Part shown: positions 32,758-41,717 of the stretch, one piece after another | Layout: each line of letters begins with the position of its first letter | Position numbering within the stretch: position 1 is the first letter of the stretch | Virus record (IMG/VR): IMGVR_UViG_3300027747_004722 | Span: 1 to 64,000 of that record | DNA length: 64,000 bases | Reading direction: 5' to 3' (one strand) | From: a virus | Made by a program: the position numbers and the translations under genes | Notes under the pieces: model-generated | What the model was told of the DNA's origin: nothing | The model's input: the letters and a program-made list of their open reading frames with translations, nothing else | Database searches by the model: none

Positions 32758-34763
32758 GAAGCCTAGACATAAAATACGCCAAGGCCCAGAACTTCCTCTG
32801 CTTCGGCCCCGACGAAGTGGAGATAGACTTTACCGACAAGGGCAAAGTGGTCCTCGTAAGGGGGATCAACCTAGACGTCCAGGACGGGGAGTCCTCCGCG
32901 GCGAGCAACGGCGCCGGCAAGAGCTCCATACCGGAGATAATCGTCTACACGCTATTCGGCAAGACGATCAAGCACCCCAAGAAGATCGGCCACAAGGACG
33001 TCATCAACAACTCCGTCGGCAAGGGGCTCCGCACAGAGGTCAGGTGGGGCGACTACCGAGTCGTCAGGACGCGCAAGCCCGACGGGCTGCGGCTGTGGGA
33101 GAGCAAGGACGGGGTGTGGGACGACTCCACCGAGATAACTCTCGGCGGCCAGCCTGCCACGCAGAAGCTCATAGAGGAAAAGATCGGACTGAACTACGAG
33201 ACCTTCGTGAACGTCGTGGTTTTCACCGACAACAACGCGGGGAGCTTCCTGGAGTGCGACGCGACCAGCAAGAGGGAGATAGTCGAGAACCTCCTGTCGC
33301 TCGAGAAGTACAAGGGCTTCGCGGAGACGGCCAAGTCCCTCAAGAAGGAGAAGAAGGACCAGGCGAAGCTGGTCGAGTCGGAGGCCGCCGCGATATCCAG
33401 GCAGGTCGCGCAGTCCGAATCTAGGATGAAGATAGCGAAGGACGAGGAGGCCTCCTGGAGGTCGAAGGCCGAGTCCGAAATATCTCATATCAAATCCAAG
33501 ATGGAGGTTCTGAAGTCCTCCCTTTCCGCACCTGCGGGCGACGAGGACGCCAGCAAGTACAGCGAGGCCGTCTCCCGCATCTCGGAGATAAACTCCGAAC
33601 TTCCTTCCTTGGAGGCCAAGCGCCAAAAGTTGGAGGAGATGCTGGAGAAGGCCCAAGAAAAGCTGGCCGAGGCAAAGCGCTCCAAGGACGAAATCGACAT
33701 GGAGGCTAAATCGGCCTATTCGGAGGCCCGAAGACTCGCATCCCTCGCCGAAGACCACGAATCGGAGGTCAGAAGGCTTGAGAAGAGCGAGGGAGGAACC
33801 TGCAAGTACTGCTTCGGCAAGGTGTCCAAGGAGAACTTCAAGAAATACGCAGACCAGATGGCGGAGAAGGCGGCCGGCATACGATCCGAGGCGGAGGCGA
33901 TCCTTGCCAAGAAGGCCTCCGCCGAAGAAAAGGCCGTCGCCGCGGAGGCCAAGATCAAGTCCATGTCAGAGGCCGTCTCCACCGCCAAATCCTCGATCGC
34001 ATCAGCCTCTTCGTCCATAAAAGATATGAGGCTAGAACTCGCAGAGCTCGGAAAGGTCGAGAAGCCTAGGGCCGAAGGAGACCGAACCGGGGTCGTCGAG
34101 GGACAGATCAAGGCCCTCACCGAGCAACTTTCTGAAAGAATGAAGCAGCTCGAGGGGGACTCCCCGTTCAAGTCCATGATCGACTCGCTATCCGAGGACG
34201 CGACGGCCAGGCGAGAAGAGCTGTCCTTGAAGGAGTCCGAACTGAAGTCCATAGAGGGAGAGATGCCCTACTATGACTTCTGGTGCGTAGGGTTCGGCGA
34301 CGCCGGCATAAGGAAGTTCGTCATAGACGGGATCATCCCCGCCCTCAACGCCAGGATCGCCCACTGGTTGCAGTTCCTCATCGACGGTCGAATATCCCTT
34401 GAGTTCAACAACGAACTAGAGGAGAAGATCGAGCGCCGTCCGTCCGACGGCGACCCGTTCGTCTACCACGCGATGAGCGGCGGCGAGCGACGCAGGCTCA
34501 ACCTCGCGGTGTCGCAGGCGTTTGCACACGTAATGATGCTGAACTCCGGGACCCACCCAAGCATCGTTTTCCTGGACGAGGTGACCACCAACATTGACCA
34601 AATGGGCGTGGTTGGTGTATATAACATGATTATGGAACTTGCGAAGGACAGGCAGGTTTTCATCACCACCCACGATCACAACCTCCTAGAAATGCTGACC
34701 GGTTGTGAGGTAATAACGCTAGAGAAAAAAGGCGGATTCACTCGCCTGAAAAATTCCGATTAA
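32754..34763 (+). CDS. gp46: Recombination endonuclease subunit gp46 (SbcC/Rad50-like)
   Basis: 669 residues. Walker A SNGAGKSS near 44-51; long coiled coil from about 190 to 500, interrupted by the zinc-hook motif CKYC near 350; ABC signature MSGGERRR near 578, then Walker B SIVFLDEVT. The ATPase drives gp47 nuclease on DNA ends. Start at ATG 32754 overlapping the gp47 stop; the longer open frame upstream is a shadow over gp47. Confidence 0.9.
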   Translation: MRSLDIKYAKAQNFLCFGPDEVEIDFTDKGKVVLVRGINLDVQDGESSAASNGAGKSSIPEIIVYTLFGKTIKHPKKIGHKDVINNSVGKGLRTEVRWGDYRVVRTRKPDGLRLWESKDGVWDDSTEITLGGQPATQKLIEEKIGLNYETFVNVVVFTDNNAGSFLECDATSKREIVENLLSLEKYKGFAETAKSLKKEKKDQAKLVESEAAAISRQVAQSESRMKIAKDEEASWRSKAESEISHIKSKMEVLKSSLSAPAGDEDASKYSEAVSRISEINSELPSLEAKRQKLEEMLEKAQEKLAEAKRSKDEIDMEAKSAYSEARRLASLAEDHESEVRRLEKSEGGTCKYCFGKVSKENFKKYADQMAEKAAGIRSEAEAILAKKASAEEKAVAAEAKIKSMSEAVSTAKSSIASASSSIKDMRLELAELGKVEKPRAEGDRTGVVEGQIKALTEQLSERMKQLEGDSPFKSMIDSLSEDATARREELSLKESELKSIEGEMPYYDFWCVGFGDAGIRKFVIDGIIPALNARIAHWLQFLIDGRISLEFNNELEEKIERRPSDGDPFVYHAMSGGERRRLNLAVSQAFAHVMMLNSGTHPSIVFLDEVTTNIDQMGVVGVYNMIMELAKDRQVFITTHDHNLLEMLTGCEVITLEKKGGFTRLKNSD

Positions 34764-34810
34764 TAGACTTACATACCCCTGCGTTTTAACGAATCAAAGG
34801 AACTCAACAC

Positions 34811-35782
34811 ATGATATTTGACGAGCAGATAAGCAGAAAACCAGATCGCTATCCATGGACTCAAGAGTTCATAGAGGCCATGCACAACGGTTTCTGGACG
34901 GACAAGGAATTCAGCTTCCAGAGCGACAAGCAGGACTTCATGGTTTCCCTGGACGAACAAGAGCGGGAGATCATAATCAGGGCCCTCGCCACCATCGGCC
35001 AACTTGAAATATCCGTCAAGAAGTTCTGGGCGAAACTCGGCGACAACCTCCCGCACCCCAGCATCAACGACATGGGGTATGTCATGGCGAATACGGAGGT
35101 GATCCACGGGGACGCCTACGAGAGATTGCTCGAGGTGCTGGGGATCGACGACGCGTTCGACAAAATTCTGGAACTCGACATCATCAAGGGCAGGGTCAAC
35201 TACCTGCGCAAGCACCTCCATAAGTTTCACTCGGACAACAAGAAGCAGTTCGTCTATTCCCTGATCCTCTTCACGCTGTTCGTCGAGAACATAGCCCTCT
35301 TCAGCCAGTTCTACACTATTAGCTGGTTCGGACGCTACAAGAATGTGCTCAAGGACACGAATAAGCAGGTGGAGTACACCAGCCGGGAAGAGAACCTCCA
35401 CGCCATGATCGGCATGAAACTCATCAAGGCGATCAGAAAAGAGTGCCCAGAGCTGTTCGATGAGGAACTTGAGGAGAAGATACTCCACGAGGCCCAGGAG
35501 GCCATCAAGTACGAGATGCAGATCGTCGAGTGGATCGTCAACGGATATGGAGAGGAAAAGCTGAACTCCGAGGTTCTCAAGGAGTTCATAAAGGACAGAA
35601 TGAACCACTCCCTGAAAGAGATTGGATACAAGAAGGTCTTCGAAGTCGATAAGAAACTGCTGTCGAAAACCATTTGGTTTGAAGAACAGGTTCTCGGAAA
35701 CAATCAGAGTGACTTTTTTCACTCAAGGCCTGTAGAATATTCTAAAAAAGGGAAGAGTTTTGCGGCAGAGGACTTGTTTTGA
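34811..35782 (+). CDS. nrdB: Ribonucleotide reductase small subunit, class Ia
   Basis: 323 residues. Radical centre EVIHGDAYERLL: Glu96, His99 and Tyr103 correspond in spacing to E115, H118 and Y122 of E. coli NrdB. FVENIALFSQFY and SREENLHAMIG give further iron ligands. The C-terminus FAAEDLF fits the tail that docks into NrdA. It supplies the tyrosyl radical for making dNTPs. Ribosome site AAAGGAA before ATG. Its stop overlaps the TTG start of a homing endonuclease gene that splits it from nrdA. Confidence 0.92.
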   Translation: MIFDEQISRKPDRYPWTQEFIEAMHNGFWTDKEFSFQSDKQDFMVSLDEQEREIIIRALATIGQLEISVKKFWAKLGDNLPHPSINDMGYVMANTEVIHGDAYERLLEVLGIDDAFDKILELDIIKGRVNYLRKHLHKFHSDNKKQFVYSLILFTLFVENIALFSQFYTISWFGRYKNVLKDTNKQVEYTSREENLHAMIGMKLIKAIRKECPELFDEELEEKILHEAQEAIKYEMQIVEWIVNGYGEEKLNSEVLKEFIKDRMNHSLKEIGYKKVFEVDKKLLSKTIWFEEQVLGNNQSDFFHSRPVEYSKKGKSFAAEDLF

Positions 35783-37260
35783 AAAAATTGACCCACGAAG
35801 AATTTGTGAGCCGCGCCAAGAAGATATATGGTGATCGATATGACTATGAACAATGTAAGTACGAACACAGCCTTAAAAAGGTAATAATATCATGCCGCAT
35901 TCACGGGCCATTCAAAATAAAGCCCAGCAATCACATAAACAACCGTCAAGGCTGTTGGCATTGTGGAAATGAATCGACGGGCGTCAAACAAAAGAGGACG
36001 ACAACAGAGATTGTGAACTTGATTCAGGCAAAGCCGAATTCCGAAGCCTATGATTTCTCTTCGATTGTGGGGGTCAACGACTATAGGTCGGATTTGGTCA
36101 CCGTAGTCTGCAAGGAGCATGGAAGTTACGAACGAACTGTCCGAGACATACTGCGCAGCAAATACTTCGGATGCAAAAAGTGCAAAATAGCAGATGATAC
36201 ATTTACTAGGGAAATATTCATAGAAAAATCAAGCAAGACGCACGACTCCCGCTACTCCTACGACAAAGTCCGCTACACCAAAGCTCATGATCCGGTCGTG
36301 GTGACCTGCCCCGAACACGGCGACTTTGTCACGGCGCCTTACATACACATCAAAGGAGGCGGCTTCTGTCCGATTTGCGTAAGCCACACCAGTTCGTACG
36401 AGATCGAACTCGCCGACTATATCAAAAACCAATTCCCCGACCTGCCGATAAAGACAACCTGCAAGGAAATCGAAGGGGTCAGCGAGGTTGACATCATGGT
36501 GTATTCCGCCAAGGTCGCGCTCGAACTAGACGGCCTCTACTGGCACAGCGACATCTTCAAGAAAAAGAACTACCACCTTGAAAAAACGGTCGCCGTATCC
36601 AAGGCGGGGCACAGGCTCATTCACATATTCGAAGACGAATGGAGAGACAAGAAAGATATTTGCAAGTCGATGGTCGCAAACGCCCTTGGCCAAACCAAAA
36701 CGAAGATTCATGCGAGAAGTTGTTCGGTGCGTGAGGTGCCTTCGCGCGAGGCGTCAGACTTCCTCCAAGCCAACCACATACAGGGGCGATGTGCCTCGCT
36801 CTATAGGTATGGTCTCTACAAAGACGAGATTTTGGTGGCCCTTATGACCTTCGGCGGCAACCGAGTGTGCCTCGGAGCCAAGAAAAAATTGTCGGAGTAC
36901 GAGTTGCTTCGTTTCTGCAATGCCAGGTTCACATCCGTCGTGGGCGGCGCCTCCAAAATCTTCTCCCACTTCGTATCGGCTCACCAACCACAAAAAGTGA
37001 CCAGCTACTGCGACAAAAGATGGGGAACCGGCGGCCTGTACAAAACCCTTGGCTTCAAAAAGGCAAAAGACACGCCCCCCAACTACTTCTATGTCAGGGG
37101 AGGAAAGAGGTTCGGTCGCTTTGGCTTCCGAAAGAATGTGCTCGTCGCCAAAGGGCACGACCCCAACAAAACTGAGCGACAAATAATGTCCGACCTTGGC
37201 TACAACAGGATTTACGACTGCGGGAGCATGAAATTCGAATGGAAAAGAAAACAGGCATGA
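35779..37260 (+). CDS. Vsr-like (EDxHD-type) homing endonuclease
   Basis: 493 residues. The N-terminal 200 contain repeated zinc modules (VIISCRIHGPF...GCWHC, VVVTCPEHGDF...FCPIC) of the DUF723 type. The catalytic core near 225-300 has SEVDIMV...ELDGLYWHSD and LIHIFEDEW, the pattern of Vsr/PD-(D/E)XK homing nucleases such as I-Bth0305I. The C-terminal half is a second domain, ending RIYDCGSMKFEW. TTG start overlaps the nrdB TGA; its end overlaps the nrdA ATG. It lies next to an intein-bearing gene and probably targets the intein site in nrdA. Somewhat A+T-rich at its start. Confidence 0.8.
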   Translation: MKKLTHEEFVSRAKKIYGDRYDYEQCKYEHSLKKVIISCRIHGPFKIKPSNHINNRQGCWHCGNESTGVKQKRTTTEIVNLIQAKPNSEAYDFSSIVGVNDYRSDLVTVVCKEHGSYERTVRDILRSKYFGCKKCKIADDTFTREIFIEKSSKTHDSRYSYDKVRYTKAHDPVVVTCPEHGDFVTAPYIHIKGGGFCPICVSHTSSYEIELADYIKNQFPDLPIKTTCKEIEGVSEVDIMVYSAKVALELDGLYWHSDIFKKKNYHLEKTVAVSKAGHRLIHIFEDEWRDKKDICKSMVANALGQTKTKIHARSCSVREVPSREASDFLQANHIQGRCASLYRYGLYKDEILVALMTFGGNRVCLGAKKKLSEYELLRFCNARFTSVVGGASKIFSHFVSAHQPQKVTSYCDKRWGTGGLYKTLGFKKAKDTPPNYFYVRGGKRFGRFGFRKNVLVAKGHDPNKTERQIMSDLGYNRIYDCGSMKFEWKRKQA

Positions 37261-39338
37261 CAAACAAGGACTATTATTGGCTCAACTCCCATAGCCGCCT
37301 CTTCCTCGAGCGCGGATACCTCGAGCCGGGCGTGACCCCCGAGCAGAGGATAAGGCAGATAGCTGACAACGCCGAGTCCATCCTCAAGGTCAAGGGTTTC
37401 GCCGACAAGTTCGAGGGCTACATGAAGCGGGGCTTCTACTCCCTCGCCACCCCGGTCTGGTGCAACTTCGGCAACAAGAGGGGGCTCCCGGTCAGCTGCT
37501 TCGGCAGTTACGTCGAGGACAAGATGGAGAGCATCCTCACGAAGGCGGCCGAGGTCGGGATCATGAGCAAGATGGGGGGCGGCACCAGCGGCTTCTTCGG
37601 AGCCCTAAGGCCACGCGGGACGAAGATCAGCGTGGGCGGCGAGAGCAGCGGCGCCGTGCACTTCATGGAGATTTTCGACAAGGTCAGCGAGGTCATCAGC
37701 CAGGGCAGCGCCCGCAGGGGATCGTTCGCCGCCTACATGCCCATAGAGCACGAAGACATCGAGGAGTTCCTCCGAATCAGGAGCGAGGGACACAGCATCC
37801 AGAACATGAGCATCGGGGTCACCGTCACCGACAAGTTCATGAAAGACCTCATCGAAGGGGACAAGGACAAGAGGGCCATATGGGCCAAGGTCATACAGAA
37901 GCGGTTCGAGACCGGATACCCGTACATCATGTTCGTCGACACGGCGAACAAGAACGCCCCCAAGGTCTACAAGGACAAGAAGCTGAAGATAAAGGCAAGC
38001 AACCTCTGTGTGGCCCCGGACACCCTCTTGCTCACCCGCGACGGGGAAATCACGATCGGAGACCACGAGGGCGAGGAGGTCGAGGTCTGGAACGGCAAGG
38101 AATGGTCGGACACGGTGATCCGAAAGACCGGCACGAACCAGCCCGTCCTTGAAATCAAATTCGTCATCAGGGAGCTGGACGACGACGACACCCAGTCGCT
38201 CAAGTTCTCCTCACTGAAGGCCACTGAATACCACAAGTTCTACCTGAAGAACGGGTCGGAGGTCAGGGCTTCCGAACTCAAGCCGGGGGACGAACTCCTA
38301 CGATTCACCGACCACAGGGGCAGGCTCGCCAGGACGGAGGTCCTCGAGGTGGCCCCCGCCGGGAACAGCGACACCTACTGCGTCAACGAGCCAAAGGAAC
38401 ACAAGGCCGTCTTCAACGGCGTCCTCACCGGCAACTGCTCGGAAATACAGCTGTTCTCCGACGAGGAAAACTCGTTCGTTTGCGTGCTGTCGAGCCTGAA
38501 CCTCCTGCACTGGGACGAGATGGCCGACACAGACGCGGTCGAGACCATGGTCATGTTCCTTGACGCCGTCTGCGAGGAGTTCATACGCAAGACCGAGGGC
38601 GCCAAGTACATGGAGGCCCCCCGACGCTTCGCCATGGAGCAGCGCGCCCTGGGCCTCGGCGTTCTCGGATGGCACTCGTACCTCCAGAGTAAGATGATCG
38701 CCTTCGAGAGCATGGAGGCGAAGATGAAGAACGCGGAGATATGGAAGAAGGTGCGTGAGCGGGCCGACAAGACGACGGAGCAGATGGCAAAGGACTACGG
38801 CGAGCCTCCGCTGCTCAAGGGCTACGGGAGGAGGAACGTCACCACGCTCGCGGTCGCCCCCACGACCTCCAGCAGCTTCATACTCGGCCAGGTCAGCCCC
38901 AGCATAGAGCCCCTGAACAGCAACTACTTCGTCAAGAACCTGGCCAAGGGGAAGTTCACCTACAAGAACCCGTACCTCAAAGAGACTCTCAAGAAGTACG
39001 AGAGAAACGACGAAGACACATGGAAGACCATTCTGGTCAAGGGTGGATCGGTTCAGCACCTGGACTTCCTCACCAAGGAGGAGAAGGACGTCTTCAAGAC
39101 CTTCGGAGAAATCTCCCAGAAGGAGATCGTGATACAGGCCGCCCAGAGACAGAAGTACATCGACCAGTCCCAGAGCCTGAATCTCATGATTCCGCCTTCA
39201 ACTTCACCCAAGGATGTCAACAGTCTTCTGATCGAGGGTTGGGAGATGGGCGTAAAGACCTTCTACTACCAGAGGTCTGCCAACCCGGCCCAGGAACTGG
39301 CCCGCAGCATCCTGACCTGCTCGTCGTGCGAGGCATAA
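37257..39338 (+). CDS. nrdA: Ribonucleotide reductase large subunit with mini-intein
   Basis: 693 residues as translated; 550 after splicing. Class I RNR barrel with VSCFGSYV (redox Cys), NMSIGV, the catalytic Cys in NL|C-SEI after the intein, FVCVLSSLNLL (second redox Cys) and a C-terminal CSSCEA pair that passes reducing power. No N-terminal ATP-cone, so the overall activity switch is probably absent. It reduces ribonucleotides to deoxyribonucleotides with NrdB. ATG at 37257 overlaps the homing endonuclease stop. Confidence 0.92.
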   Translation: MTNKDYYWLNSHSRLFLERGYLEPGVTPEQRIRQIADNAESILKVKGFADKFEGYMKRGFYSLATPVWCNFGNKRGLPVSCFGSYVEDKMESILTKAAEVGIMSKMGGGTSGFFGALRPRGTKISVGGESSGAVHFMEIFDKVSEVISQGSARRGSFAAYMPIEHEDIEEFLRIRSEGHSIQNMSIGVTVTDKFMKDLIEGDKDKRAIWAKVIQKRFETGYPYIMFVDTANKNAPKVYKDKKLKIKASNLCVAPDTLLLTRDGEITIGDHEGEEVEVWNGKEWSDTVIRKTGTNQPVLEIKFVIRELDDDDTQSLKFSSLKATEYHKFYLKNGSEVRASELKPGDELLRFTDHRGRLARTEVLEVAPAGNSDTYCVNEPKEHKAVFNGVLTGNCSEIQLFSDEENSFVCVLSSLNLLHWDEMADTDAVETMVMFLDAVCEEFIRKTEGAKYMEAPRRFAMEQRALGLGVLGWHSYLQSKMIAFESMEAKMKNAEIWKKVRERADKTTEQMAKDYGEPPLLKGYGRRNVTTLAVAPTTSSSFILGQVSPSIEPLNSNYFVKNLAKGKFTYKNPYLKETLKKYERNDEDTWKTILVKGGSVQHLDFLTKEEKDVFKTFGEISQKEIVIQAAQRQKYIDQSQSLNLMIPPSTSPKDVNSLLIEGWEMGVKTFYYQRSANPAQELARSILTCSSCEA
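38007..38435 (+). other. Mini-intein at the NrdA catalytic cysteine
   Basis: Residues 251-393 (143 aa) interrupt the NrdA active-site motif. Block A is CVAPDTLLLTRDG, block B has ATEYHKFYL (TxxH-like), block F is SDTYCVNEPKEH, and the end is GVLTGN followed by the +1 Cys. The penultimate His usual in inteins is Gly here. No endonuclease domain is present. Splicing would rebuild NL-CSEI, whose Cys is the thiyl-radical residue, so the enzyme is inactive until spliced. Confidence 0.88.
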
Positions 39339-39339
39339 A

Positions 39340-39816
39340 ATGAACTTCGTATCAAGATGGTTCTACAGGGCCAAGACGGACTACGATGTCCCGCACGTGC
39401 GCGTCCGGCTTCTGGACGCGGACGCCAAGACCCCCGTCCGTTCCAACCCGACCGACGCAGGAGCCGACCTGTCCAGCACGGAGAGCGTCATGATCCACCC
39501 CGGCGAGCGGAAGACCGTCGGCACCGGCGTGGCCATGGAAATACCGGAGGGGTTCTACGGGAGGGTCGCGCCGCGTTCGGGCCTGGCGAGCAAGCACGGC
39601 GTCGACGTTCTCGCAGGCGTCGTGGACAGCTCCTACAGGGGCGAGATAAAGGTGGTGCTGTTGAACACCGACAAGCACAACACCTTCCATGTCGAGAAAG
39701 GGGACAGGATAGCCCAGATCATATTCGAGGGCCATTTCAACTTCCCCCTGGTGGAGTCGGACTCCCTGGAGAATTCCAGCCGCGGGTCTGGGGGCTTCGG
39801 TTCCAGCGGTAAATGA
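39340..39816 (+). CDS. dut: dUTPase
   Basis: 158 residues, trimeric dUTPase. All five motifs are visible: DAGADLSS, PRSGLASK, GVVDSSYRGEI, KGDRIAQIIF and RGSGGFGSSG. Converts dUTP to dUMP, keeping uracil out of phage DNA and feeding thymidylate synthesis. The first 18 residues are an extra basic extension. Next to nrdA in the nucleotide operon; ATGA overlap with the SET gene. Confidence 0.92.
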   Translation: MNFVSRWFYRAKTDYDVPHVRVRLLDADAKTPVRSNPTDAGADLSSTESVMIHPGERKTVGTGVAMEIPEGFYGRVAPRSGLASKHGVDVLAGVVDSSYRGEIKVVLLNTDKHNTFHVEKGDRIAQIIFEGHFNFPLVESDSLENSSRGSGGFGSSGK

Positions 39817-40196
39817 AAAATTTCGCTCCCTTTCTCGACGAACGCCTTCACATCACGTGGGACGAACGCATGGGGCATTGCGTCTTCACCAAGGGAGAAA
39901 TCAAGAGCCAGACCTTCGTGGAGATAGCCCCCGTGGTCGACTTCATGCCCGAGTGCCAGGTCGACCACAACCTGATGAGGTACGTCATCGCGTGGGAGGG
40001 CCGGCTCGCGGTGCCCCTCGGCTGGACCATGATCTACAACCACAGCGACGACAACAACTGCGCCTTCTCAATGAACTTCCACGACAAGCTCATCGCCATC
40101 ATGGCCCTGCGGGACATCAAGGCGGGCGAGCAGATGACCGTCAACTACGGCCCCGACTGGTTCTCCTCTCGCGGGATGGATAAGATGCCTCTATGA
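39813..40196 (+). CDS. SET-domain protein
   Basis: 127 residues. The SET core is short: FTKGEIKSQTFVEIAPV at the front, MIYNHSDDNNC as the NHS motif, and DIKAGEQMTVNYGPDWF as the last strand and knot. SET enzymes methylate lysines with SAM. Stand-alone small SET proteins occur in large phages; substrate unknown (host or virion protein). The first ten residues (MKNFAPFLDE) also resemble the tag described elsewhere, which may be chance. Confidence 0.75.
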   Translation: MKNFAPFLDERLHITWDERMGHCVFTKGEIKSQTFVEIAPVVDFMPECQVDHNLMRYVIAWEGRLAVPLGWTMIYNHSDDNNCAFSMNFHDKLIAIMALRDIKAGEQMTVNYGPDWFSSRGMDKMPL

Positions 40197-40546
40197 AGAA
40201 GATCACCTGCCCGTTGTGCGGCCAGAAGATGGACGTCTACACCACGGCCCACAAGAACGCCCCGTTCGTGGACAACAACACCTACCCGTCCATGTGCTTC
40301 ACCTGCTACTTCGTCCCCAAGACGAGCGAACAGAGGTACGCCAAGGACGGTTCGGTTGCGGAGGACGTCGAACTCCCCTACTCCTGCGAACACCTTTGCA
40401 CGCCGAAGGAACTATACGAATCGGGGGCCGCAGACACCCTCAAGCAGGCGAAGGCCAGCGTGGCGGGCGTGGCGTCGGCGTGCAAAGAAAAACGACCCCC
40501 GAAAAAGCCCGTCGGGAGGCCGAAGGCCTCCTGGAACGTGGCCTGA
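40193..40546 (+). CDS. Zinc-binding small protein
   Basis: 117 residues. CPLC (6-9) and CFTC (35-38) make a likely zinc site; another Cys pair (SCEHLC) follows at about 64-69; the C-terminus is Lys/Pro-rich with a GRPKASW end. ATGA overlap with the SET gene, so translationally coupled. Probably nucleic-acid or protein binding. Confidence 0.6.
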   Translation: MKKITCPLCGQKMDVYTTAHKNAPFVDNNTYPSMCFTCYFVPKTSEQRYAKDGSVAEDVELPYSCEHLCTPKELYESGAADTLKQAKASVAGVASACKEKRPPKKPVGRPKASWNVA

Positions 40547-40563
40547 AAGGCCTAGATAGCACT

Positions 40564-40920
40564 ATGCAATTCAAGGATTTCATCCTGACCGAGGCGGACC
40601 AGTACTTCGCCCAGAGGGTGTCTGATGTGCTGAACGCGCTTCAGGACTTAAATGACAGCGCCGGGGACATGGGCACGAGGCACCTTGTGTCCAACGCCCA
40701 GACGATAGTCAACCAGATCCGCCGGATCGTCCACACCCACTGGTCCCAGCGCCACGAGCCTGGTCTAACGGCACTCCAGAAGTGCGGTGTGGCCGTCATG
40801 AGGGCGATAGAGGAGAAGGACGACCTCCAGGGCGTCCTAAAGGCCTGCCAGGCCCATCTGGAGGCTCTTTCGGGCAAACAGGACAAGCCGTCCAACTCAC
40901 TTGCTTCTGAAGAGCAATAG
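40564..40920 (+). CDS. Tagged helical protein MQFKDFILTEA
   Basis: 118 residues. The N-terminal MQFKDFILTEA has the tag and an LxE site (ILTE) at residue 10, closely matching the T4 internal-protein leader layout. The rest is alpha-helical with no recognised motif. A CTAGATAG box ends four bases before the ATG, with no ribosome site. Confidence 0.6.
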   Translation: MQFKDFILTEADQYFAQRVSDVLNALQDLNDSAGDMGTRHLVSNAQTIVNQIRRIVHTHWSQRHEPGLTALQKCGVAVMRAIEEKDDLQGVLKACQAHLEALSGKQDKPSNSLASEEQ

Positions 40921-40963
40921 CCCCCGCTTTTGGTATTTTTTTCTTCCGCACTACATAGACTTT

Positions 40964-41530
40964 GTGGAAGAAGAAGATTCTGAAATAGAGGATATTCTCA
41001 AGAGCAGGCCCAAGAAGATAAAGTCTGGCCGAAAGGGCAAGAGGGTCGAACTCGACCTCATCAAGAAGCTCAACGACAGGTTCCGGGACGTCATCGCCGC
41101 CCGCCCCGGGGGCGGGTCGTTCAACCGCACGGTGGGCAGCGGAAATCGCTGGGGGCAACGGGTTCACCTGTCGAGGGCGGCCTCCGACACCTACACGGGC
41201 GACATCGTGTGCCCGGAGGGCTTCCTGTTCGTCCTGGAGAGCAAGGGAGGCTACAACGACATCGACCTCTGCACCGCCTTCTCGGGCCGCCAGGCCGAGC
41301 TCGATTCCTTCCTAAAGCAGGTCAGCGACGACTCCAAGAGGTGCGGCAGGATGCCTCTCCTCCTGTGGAAGAAGGACAGGAAGCCGCGGCTGGCCTTCCT
41401 CAGGTCCGCAGACCTCGGGGGCAGGGAGTTCCCCTGCATGATGCGGTACGGCCAGTGGACGGCACTGCTGTTCGACGACCTCATGTCGATCGGGGACGAC
41501 TTCTTCTTCAGCAGCCCAGCGCGGCCCTGA
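40964..41530 (+). CDS. PD-(D/E)XK nuclease
   Basis: 188 residues from GTG 40964. Helix KGKRVELDLIKKLNDRF, then GDIVCPEGFLFVLESKGGY with the Asp and ExK pair (ESK) of the PD-(D/E)XK fold near residues 87-103. Resembles archaeal Holliday-junction resolvases and RecB-like nucleases. A CTACATAG box lies five bases upstream. T4 uses gp49 for resolution; no gp49 is seen here, so this could take that role. The end overlaps the convergent gene by 23 bases. Confidence 0.65.
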   Translation: MEEEDSEIEDILKSRPKKIKSGRKGKRVELDLIKKLNDRFRDVIAARPGGGSFNRTVGSGNRWGQRVHLSRAASDTYTGDIVCPEGFLFVLESKGGYNDIDLCTAFSGRQAELDSFLKQVSDDSKRCGRMPLLLWKKDRKPRLAFLRSADLGGREFPCMMRYGQWTALLFDDLMSIGDDFFFSSPARP

Positions 41531-41717
41531 TATCTTCCGGCATTCTCTCTGGGTCCAAGACCACGACCCCCAGGTCGGAACCCTCGGCCACCACGATCTT
41601 GAGGATGCAAACCGCGGGCAGGAATCGTACGGGGGCGTCCGCCCCGGGCGAGCTGCCGAGCCGGCACTCCACGCCATCGTCGCGTCTCTCGACGACCCTG
41701 ATCGGCACCATGACCAT
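41508..41717 (-). CDS. Small protein, unknown
   Basis: 69 residues; ATG overlaps the stop of the upstream gene (TGATG). Beta-rich sequence with VRFLPAVCILKIVVAEG. No recognised family. Confidence 0.5.
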   Translation of the reverse strand: MVMVPIRVVERRDDGVECRLGSSPGADAPVRFLPAVCILKIVVAEGSDLGVVVLDPERMPEDIRAALGC

